A stretch of DNA of 10,279 bases from Kiritimatiellia bacterium (GTDB taxonomy: Bacteria; Verrucomicrobiota; Kiritimatiellia; RFP12; UBA1067), in the NCBI GenBank assembly GCA_017430155.1, contig JAFRNO010000564.1, positions 1-10,279 on the forward strand. Direction: 5' to 3'. Below are positions 5,602-10,279 of this stretch, one piece after another (within the stretch, counting starts at the first letter, position 1; each line of letters opens with the position of its first letter). The notes beneath the pieces were generated by a model. The model was not told the origin of the DNA. It worked only from the letters and a program-made list of their open reading frames with translations, and made no database searches. Both the position numbers and the translations under genes were made by a program.

Positions 5602-7406
5602 CTGTCGTAACTCCCATAGAGGCTGTGGGCCATCGGTGCGACTGATCGTCCGCGGTAGGCGAACGGCTTGTCGGCGTAGTTGCACACCACTTCCTCGCCG
5701 TTGGAGTAGCGGACGCGGAAGACGTCCGGCGCGATCTCGGCATGGTCCTCCATGAACTCGAACTGCAGGTGCTTGAGCGCCTGCCACTGGTCGTACATGC
5801 GCTTGATGGGCGCGAGGTCCTTGTAGTCCGTGTAGTAGAACATCGGGCGGCCGTTCAGCTCGAACACCTTGAGCGTCCGGCGCGCGGGCGTGTCGAGGAA
5901 AGTCGTGACCTTCTCCGACCCGCGCACGGCGTCCGTCTTGCCGCTGCCCGCGTCGCGCGGACACGGCGCGTCGAGCGTCGCGTAGAACGGCTGGCTCATG
6001 ATGATGCCCGAGTAGACGACGTGCCAGATCGGGAAGTATCCATCAACGAGCGGCTTCTTGGGGCTGTGCCAGCCGGGATAGCAGCTCACGTAGAGCGCGT
6101 TGTCGAGGATGGGAGCGCAGTGGTCGATGCCGCACTCGCTGCTGTAGCCGCCGAACGCCGCGCGCACCTTCTCGCCCACCTTGAGCTGCCATTCGCACAT
6201 GGACTTGCGGTTGTTGGGGTGCATCGGGTCGTGGCACACGCCCGGCAGGATCGCGCTCGTCACGTCCACGTGGACGAGGCCGTTCAGGCCGAGGTCCTTT
6301 TCGTCCGCGATGTCCTTGTCCACGTACTTGTTGCAGCACACCTCCCAGCAGCTGCGGTAGACCTGTCCGCCGGGGTAGACCGTGTACTTCAGCGGGTTGC
6401 CGTCGCGGTCCTTCGCCACGTCGGCGAGGTTCCAGCGCTTCGCGTTCCTGTAGAAGTTGTTCTGGTTGATGTGGCAGTTCATGCGGTAGCCGAGCGACTT
6501 GCCGTACGCGATGGCGTCGCGCATGCCCTTCTCGCCGCCGAAACGCTCGTCGGCGGGGAAGAGGTCGGGGAACGGGCCGTCGTGCCCGCCCTGCTGGAAG
6601 CCGACCATGCACATCTCCGCCTTGTCGACGCCGATTTCCTTGAACCGGCGCATGATGTCCTTGAAGTCCTCGAACGTGTGCTCCACCAGGATGGGCGGCA
6701 TCGCCTTGAGCCAGTCCTCCTTCGTCGTCTTCGTGCGGTCGCAGCGTCCGAACTTGCAGCGCACGAAGAACGAGTCGGCCGCGTAGGCGAGCGCCTCGTT
6801 TCCCTTCACGCGCTCGCGCAGCGGCTTCACCGCGCCGCGCCCCAGCTGCCATTTGCGGTAGAGCCGCCCCATGCCGGAGTACGAGGCGTCGTCGCCGTCC
6901 AGCTCATAGAAGTCGATCACCCAGTTCTCGTACGGATTGAAGCCGATCGCCGACATCTTCAGGCGAACCGACATCTTGTACTCGCCGTTCCTTGACTCGA
7001 CGCGGTCGTTCGTCTCGTAGCGCATGCCCTTGACGATCGCGAACCACGCCTTCCCCTCCGCCGTCTTCATGCCGAAGAACGGCATCCGCCCGTTGGAGAT
7101 GACTGTGTCGTTGGTGTTGTGCATGAACGCGCCCCAGCGTCCGTCGTCCACCATCCACCAGCCGGGATCGCCCGCACGGCGCACGGCGGCGTCGCTGACG
7201 AGGTCGACCGTGGCGGCGTCGGACGGCATGTCGATCGTCCGCAGCTCGTACCGCCACGCGCCGTCCTTCTGGCGCGTAAGCCGCACGCGGGCGGTCTCCG
7301 TCTTCCCGTTCTTGAAGGTGGTCTTGACCGTCGCGTACTCCAGCGGCGACGCCGCCATCAGCGCGGCGGACGCCGCAAGTATGATCCCGAGGGCAATTTT
7401 CTTCAC
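5598..7406 (-). CDS. Secreted TIM-barrel-like glycoside hydrolase candidate
   Basis: This 602-residue protein starts at GTG (7406-7404) behind AAAGGAGAG with good spacing. It has a signal peptide (MKKIALGIILAASAALMAAS, 1-20) and an N-terminal beta-sandwich-like part (about 22-200). A central region (about 230-480) has the alternating pattern of a TIM barrel: ILVEHTFEDFKDIMRRFKEIG, AEMCMVGFQQGG, SLGYRMNCHINQNNF, LGLNGLVHVDVTSA and GGYSSECGIDHCAP. D381 (HVDV) and E424 (SSEC) sit where a nucleophile and an acid/base could be. The order recalls GH101/GH129 alpha-N-acetylgalactosaminidases and the DUF5696 family; this is resemblance by eye only. A short C-terminal beta domain closes it (about 505-602). 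It has 14 cysteines outside the signal peptide. It is the first gene of the operon and overlaps the beta-helix gene by ATGA, so the two are probably co-translated and act on the same polymer. Confidence 0.7.
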   Translation of the reverse strand: MKKIALGIILAASAALMAASPLEYATVKTTFKNGKTETARVRLTRQKDGAWRYELRTIDMPSDAATVDLVSDAAVRRAGDPGWWMVDDGRWGAFMHNTNDTVISNGRMPFFGMKTAEGKAWFAIVKGMRYETNDRVESRNGEYKMSVRLKMSAIGFNPYENWVIDFYELDGDDASYSGMGRLYRKWQLGRGAVKPLRERVKGNEALAYAADSFFVRCKFGRCDRTKTTKEDWLKAMPPILVEHTFEDFKDIMRRFKEIGVDKAEMCMVGFQQGGHDGPFPDLFPADERFGGEKGMRDAIAYGKSLGYRMNCHINQNNFYRNAKRWNLADVAKDRDGNPLKYTVYPGGQVYRSCWEVCCNKYVDKDIADEKDLGLNGLVHVDVTSAILPGVCHDPMHPNNRKSMCEWQLKVGEKVRAAFGGYSSECGIDHCAPILDNALYVSCYPGWHSPKKPLVDGYFPIWHVVYSGIIMSQPFYATLDAPCPRDAGSGKTDAVRGSEKVTTFLDTPARRTLKVFELNGRPMFYYTDYKDLAPIKRMYDQWQALKHLQFEFMEDHAEIAPDVFRVRYSNGEEVVCNYADKPFAYRGRSVAPMAHSLYGSYDR

Positions 7407-7410
7407 CGTT

Positions 7411-7419
7411 CTCTCCTTT
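7411..7419 (-). promoter_or_regulatory. Ribosome binding site deciding a GTG start
   Basis: AAAGGAGAG on the minus strand lies about 6 bases before the GTG at 7406. No ATG competes nearby in that frame with a comparable site, and the signal peptide begins immediately, so GTG is the probable start. Confidence 0.6.
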
Positions 7420-7460
7420 CGGTTACCATGTCAAATGCGCCGATTTCTCAAACCGCCAAT

Positions 7461-7469
7461 ATTGTAACA
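7461..7469 (-). promoter_or_regulatory. Extended -10 promoter of the central operon
   Basis: The minus strand reads TGTTACAAT (7469-7461), an extended -10 (TGnTACAAT). No convincing -35 lies 16-18 bp upstream; the bases there read AATCAC or similar, as expected where an extended -10 compensates. A start near 7454 would give a leader of about 48 nt before the GTG. A consensus TTGACA at 7434-7429 is too close to the gene to be its -35. Confidence 0.5.
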
Positions 7470-7487
7470 TATCTTTCGGACTTGTGA

Positions 7488-7516
7488 TTGCGGTTTCAAT
7501 GGAGTTGTGCTACAAT
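7488..7516 (+). promoter_or_regulatory. Promoter of rmuC
   Basis: TTGCGG (7488-7493), a 17 bp spacer and TACAAT (7511-7516) with an extended TG at 7508-7509 form a good sigma-70-like promoter. The TTGC -35 resembles that of the DUF1549 operon (TTGCGC). Transcription would start near 7523 and leave a leader of about 93 nt. The promoter lies back to back with that of the opposite operon; the two -10 boxes are about 45 bp apart. Confidence 0.55.
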
Positions 7517-7540
7517 TCAGCGCAGTCTCACGCGAAGAGG

Positions 7541-7574
7541 CAGGGGCGGACCAGTCCATGACGAATCGCCCCTG
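7541..7574 (+). other. Hairpin in the rmuC leader
   Basis: CAGGGGCG (7541-7548) pairs perfectly with CGCCCCTG (7567-7574) around an 18-base loop. It lies between the predicted rmuC transcription start and the gene. No U-run follows, so it is not a standard terminator. It could be a leader structure that affects translation or message stability. No riboswitch class is recognised. Confidence 0.35.
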
Positions 7575-7615
7575 GCCCTTCAAACTGAGCAAATGAGAAA
7601 AGAGAATAGAGAAAC

Positions 7616-8854
7616 ATGTTGGAATGGACATTGATAGGCCTGTGCGCACTGGCAGTCATCCTGGTTGTGGCGCTGGCGTGTGCGTGCAAGTCGTTGGTCA
7701 CCGCCAAGACGCAGCTCGGCCTGGAAATCGCGCGCCGGAACGACCAGCAGGCCTTATACGAGGCGCGGCAGCGCGCACTTGACGCCCAGCGCGAAACATT
7801 GAAGAAAGAGTTCGGGGAACTGGCGGCCCGGCTTCTCAGCGACAAACAGCGGACCCTCGCCTCGGCGAACGCGCAAACCCTCACCATCCTGTTCGGCCAG
7901 TTGAAGGAGAAGCTGGACAAATACGAGAAGGAGGTCGAGAGCGCCGCCGGCGAGAACACGCGGCTCGGCGAGCACATGAAGACGCAGCTTGCCGCCCTGC
8001 AGAGGTTCGCGGACAAGGCGCAGGCGTTCACGGCCGCGCTCGTGGGCGGCAACAAGCTCCAGGGGAACCAAGGCGAGGCGATTCTCGCCGGCATCCTGGA
8101 GCAGAGCGGTTTCCAGAGGGGCACGCATTACGACATGCAGCAGGGAGGACAGGACGAGGGGCGTCCCGACGCGAGCATCTACGACGCGCTGAACAAGCAC
8201 GTCATCCTGATCGATGCGAAAATGAACATCAAGGACTACATCTACGCCTACAACCTGCCCAACGACGAGGCGCACAAGACGGAGAAGTCTCGGGCCATCA
8301 AGGCCCATGTCGCCAGCATCAAGCGGCAAATCGACAATCTTTTCGAGAAGAACTACGCCGCAACGGTGGCCCCCTCGCGGCCAGGGTACACGAACCTGCC
8401 GCTGGTTGCGATGTTCTGTCCGTTCAACACGGTCCTCGAGGCGGCCCTGAACGAAGACCCCACGCTGATGCAGTATGCCTATGAAAGAAACATCGTGCTG
8501 GTGACGCCGCTGACGCTCTGGGGATATTTCTGGCTGATTTCATGGGGTTGGAAGCAGGAGGCGATTGCCAACCAGTTCGAGGAAATCAAGAAGCAGGGCG
8601 GTGACGTGCTCGCGGCGCTGGACGCCGTCCTGAACGACCTCGTCGCGATGGGTGACGCGCTCGGGAAGGCGAAGGACGCCTACGACGACTTGTACAAGCG
8701 GATGACGGCGGAAAAGGGAAAGATGTCCGTCAAGCGCGTGGCGAAAAAGCTGATGGACTGCGGCGTCGTGCCGGCGGCGAAGCCCAAGCAGCTTGAGATG
8801 ATCCTGGAGACAGCCGACGCCGGCGATGAGTCGGCAGAGCCAGCATCTCCGTGA
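7616..8854 (+). CDS. rmuC: RmuC family protein (DNA recombination-limiting nuclease-like)
   Basis: This 412-residue protein has the RmuC layout: an N-terminal membrane helix (about 5-24), a long Gln/Glu/Lys-rich coiled coil (about 30-140), and a PD-(D/E)xK nuclease-like core. GNQGEAILAGILEQSGF (150-166) supplies the conserved E153 or E154 position, GRPDASIYD (182-190) the Asp, and VILIDAKMNIKDY (196-208) the D-x-K pair. The conserved block LPLVAMFCPF to RNIVLVTPLTLWGYFWLI (261-308) follows. In E. coli rmuC limits inversions between short inverted repeats; the biochemical activity is not settled. The ATG has only a weak purine-rich AGAGAA upstream. It is the only plus-strand gene here, transcribed alone from its own promoter, and it meets the sialidase-like gene tail to tail with a 4 bp gap. 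The length is near the low end for the family. Confidence 0.92.
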   Translation: MLEWTLIGLCALAVILVVALACACKSLVTAKTQLGLEIARRNDQQALYEARQRALDAQRETLKKEFGELAARLLSDKQRTLASANAQTLTILFGQLKEKLDKYEKEVESAAGENTRLGEHMKTQLAALQRFADKAQAFTAALVGGNKLQGNQGEAILAGILEQSGFQRGTHYDMQQGGQDEGRPDASIYDALNKHVILIDAKMNIKDYIYAYNLPNDEAHKTEKSRAIKAHVASIKRQIDNLFEKNYAATVAPSRPGYTNLPLVAMFCPFNTVLEAALNEDPTLMQYAYERNIVLVTPLTLWGYFWLISWGWKQEAIANQFEEIKKQGGDVLAALDAVLNDLVAMGDALGKAKDAYDDLYKRMTAEKGKMSVKRVAKKLMDCGVVPAAKPKQLEMILETADAGDESAEPASP

Positions 8855-8858
8855 CACG

Positions 8859-10279
8859 TCAGCGGAGGGCCGTCTTGCGGAAGAAGCGGAAATACGCACC
8901 CTTCGCGTCCGTATCCCGCGCAAGCGTCTGAAGGTGCATATACGACGGGCCGAACGGCGACTTGCCGTCCGTGCGCAGGGCGAACGACTGCGTGCGGCCG
9001 CCGCAGGCGAGCGTCGCCGTCTTCGCCGTCCAGTCCCATGTCAGCGTCAACGTGGCCCACGCGCCCTTCCCGCCGAGCGTCTCGGCCGTCACGGGAACCG
9101 CCAGCGCCGCCTCTTCGCCCACGAATGCGTCGCTCGGGTTGAACCAGTGGTCGCAGAGCGCGAGCTGGAAGCCCTCGCCGTCGATGCGGCACTCGACCTC
9201 CAGCTTGCCGGTCAGGCCCGCGGGGAAGTTCCAGACGACGCCCTGCAGGTCGGAGACGAGCCGTTCGTCGCGGATGCGGCAGAGCTGCAGGACCTCGCGC
9301 TTCGTCTTGGGCCCCGTGTCCGGCTCGCGCACGAGCAACGCGCCTGGCACGCGGTTGAACGCGCAGTGTCCGCTCCAGCCGCGGAAATTGCCGGCGAGCG
9401 ACTTCACGAACAAGTGGTGGGAGATGCCTTCGAGGCCGCACTTGAAGTCCTCGTAGCGGTCCGTCTCGTAGAGCCAGGAAACGTCGAAGAGGCAGATGCG
9501 GCAGGACGCCCCCTGTCCGTACGGCAGAATGATCTTGCCGTCCGGAAGCTCCATCGGCTGCGTCTGGTGGACGCTTTTGTCAATCTCGCGCCATTTCCTG
9601 TTGCCGAACTCGCGAAAGTCCGGACGGTTGCGGATCGCGTTGAGAGCCACTTCGCGGAACCCGATCCACGTGCGCCCGTCGTCCTCCGAGATTGCGGCGT
9701 GCAGCGCGTCGCGGTTGGTGAAGACGGTTTCAGACCGCCCCGTCAGCTCGCTCTTGTTCAGCTCGGGATACTCGGCGGGATCGCGCTTCGGCAGCGGCTC
9801 CGTGTTGTTCCAGAAGAAGAGGATGCGGCCGTCCTTCAACCTGAGGAACGTCGGCATCGTGTTGGAGGCGCAGAACATCGGCGCGGGCTTCGTGCCGTCC
9901 CACGTCTCGCCGCCGTCCTTCGACGTGTAGAGGTAGTGGTGGCGGAAGGTGGCGCGCACGGCCATCAGGAGGTCGCCGTTCGAGAGCTCCACGATCGTCG
10001 GCTCGCAACAGCCGTTGTTCCAGCGCAGGGACTTGTCGTGGTAGAGGATGTGGTCGGCCGAGACGGCGTTCGTGACGACGACATCGCGCCACGTCTCGCC
10101 GTCGTCGGACGAAATCGCGAGCGCGATGCGCGAGACGCCGTTCACGCCGCGCGCGCCGGCCACGATCCAGCGCCGCGATTTCTCAAGGGGCTGCATCGGA
10201 CGGAAAAACGCGAGACTGCGCGACGTGGTGTCCGTCCACTTCACGTCCACCTTGCCGGTCGGGCCGTCCTTCGAACGCA
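8859..10279 (-). CDS. Sialidase-like (BNR/Asp-box) protein, 5' end outside the window
   Basis: The frame is open to the right edge, so the N-terminus, including any signal peptide, is missing. The GTG at 10250 gives 463 residues but is probably internal, since upstream codons continue (RSKDGPTGK) without a stop. Counting from that GTG, three Asp boxes of the form SxDxGxTW lie at 47-54 (SSDDGETW), 110-117 (SKDGGETW) and 188-195 (SEDDGRTW), the mark of six-bladed propellers of the GH33 sialidase type. CCEPTIVELSNGDLLMAVR (81-99) is the usual strand between blades. Residues about 335-463 look like a C-terminal concanavalin-like beta-sandwich, ending in PSYMHLQTLARDTDAKGAYFRFF. An exo-sialidase acting on surface glycans is likely, but the arginine triad cannot be checked in full and other propeller hydrolases share Asp boxes. 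No terminator separates it from rmuC. Confidence 0.8.
   Translation of the reverse strand, partial: RSKDGPTGKVDVKWTDTTSRSLAFFRPMQPLEKSRRWIVAGARGVNGVSRIALAISSDDGETWRDVVVTNAVSADHILYHDKSLRWNNGCCEPTIVELSNGDLLMAVRATFRHHYLYTSKDGGETWDGTKPAPMFCASNTMPTFLRLKDGRILFFWNNTEPLPKRDPAEYPELNKSELTGRSETVFTNRDALHAAISEDDGRTWIGFREVALNAIRNRPDFREFGNRKWREIDKSVHQTQPMELPDGKIILPYGQGASCRICLFDVSWLYETDRYEDFKCGLEGISHHLFVKSLAGNFRGWSGHCAFNRVPGALLVREPDTGPKTKREVLQLCRIRDERLVSDLQGVVWNFPAGLTGKLEVECRIDGEGFQLALCDHWFNPSDAFVGEEAALAVPVTAETLGGKGAWATLTLTWDWTAKTATLACGGRTQSFALRTDGKSPFGPSYMHLQTLARDTDAKGAYFRFFRKTALR

Noticed and set aside
5602..5964. An N-terminal extension of the beta-helix gene to an ATG at 5964 (837 residues)
   Set aside because: It lies wholly within the hydrolase-like gene in another frame. 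The internal ATG at 5601 has a ribosome binding site and starts a clean signal peptide.
5742..6995. A 417-codon open frame on the plus strand opposite the hydrolase-like gene
   Set aside because: Composition is that of an antisense shadow and it has no start signal.
7431..7649. A 72-codon minus-strand frame across the divergent intergenic region
   Set aside because: It runs over both predicted promoters and the rmuC start, and the product shows no domain.
10248..10250. GTG as the true start of the sialidase-like gene
   Set aside because: The frame continues to the window edge without a stop, no clear ribosome binding site precedes the GTG, and no signal peptide follows it.

Overview
This 10.3 kb window is high-GC and looks like a member of the PVC superphylum, most likely Kiritimatiellota/Verrucomicrobiota. 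The reasons are a DUF1549/DUF1553 protein paired with a DUF1501 protein, secreted carbohydrate-active proteins (a sialidase-like Asp-box protein, a beta-helix protein and a TIM-barrel-like hydrolase), and REP-like palindromes scattered inside coding sequence. The phylum is an inference. No rRNA, tRNA, CRISPR array or transposase is visible.

Layout. (1) Positions 1-2715, minus strand: an operon with a clear promoter (TATAAT, 17 bp spacer, TTGCGC) carrying a Tat-exported DUF1549/DUF1553 protein, a DUF1501 protein joined to it by an ATGA overlap, and the start of a third gene (1-61) that overlaps the DUF1501 stop and runs off the left edge. (2) Positions 2729-7466, minus strand: a tightly packed operon of a secreted hydrolase-like protein (602 aa), a secreted beta-helix protein (716 aa, coupled by ATGA) and a membrane-anchored thioredoxin-like protein (239 aa, 2 bp after its neighbour). 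(3) Positions 7407-7615: a divergent promoter region with two extended -10 boxes, one facing each way. (4) Positions 7616-8854, plus strand: rmuC. (5) Positions 8859 to the right edge, minus strand: a sialidase-like protein whose 5' end lies outside the window. It converges on rmuC with a 4 bp gap.

How the genes may work together. The two large proteins of the central operon are exported and unusually rich in cysteine (14 and 16 in the mature parts). The third gene encodes a signal-peptide-bearing, membrane-anchored thioredoxin fold with a CEWC motif. A plausible reading is a small glycan-degradation unit that brings its own thiol-disulfide catalyst. The nearby sialidase-like protein fits a lifestyle of feeding on host or algal glycans.

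The most unusual DNA-level signal is a 27 bp palindromic element present in identical form in two genes of the central operon but translated in different reading frames. Two further related hairpins lie in the thioredoxin-like gene. This looks like a REP-type element that has spread into linkers of exported proteins.
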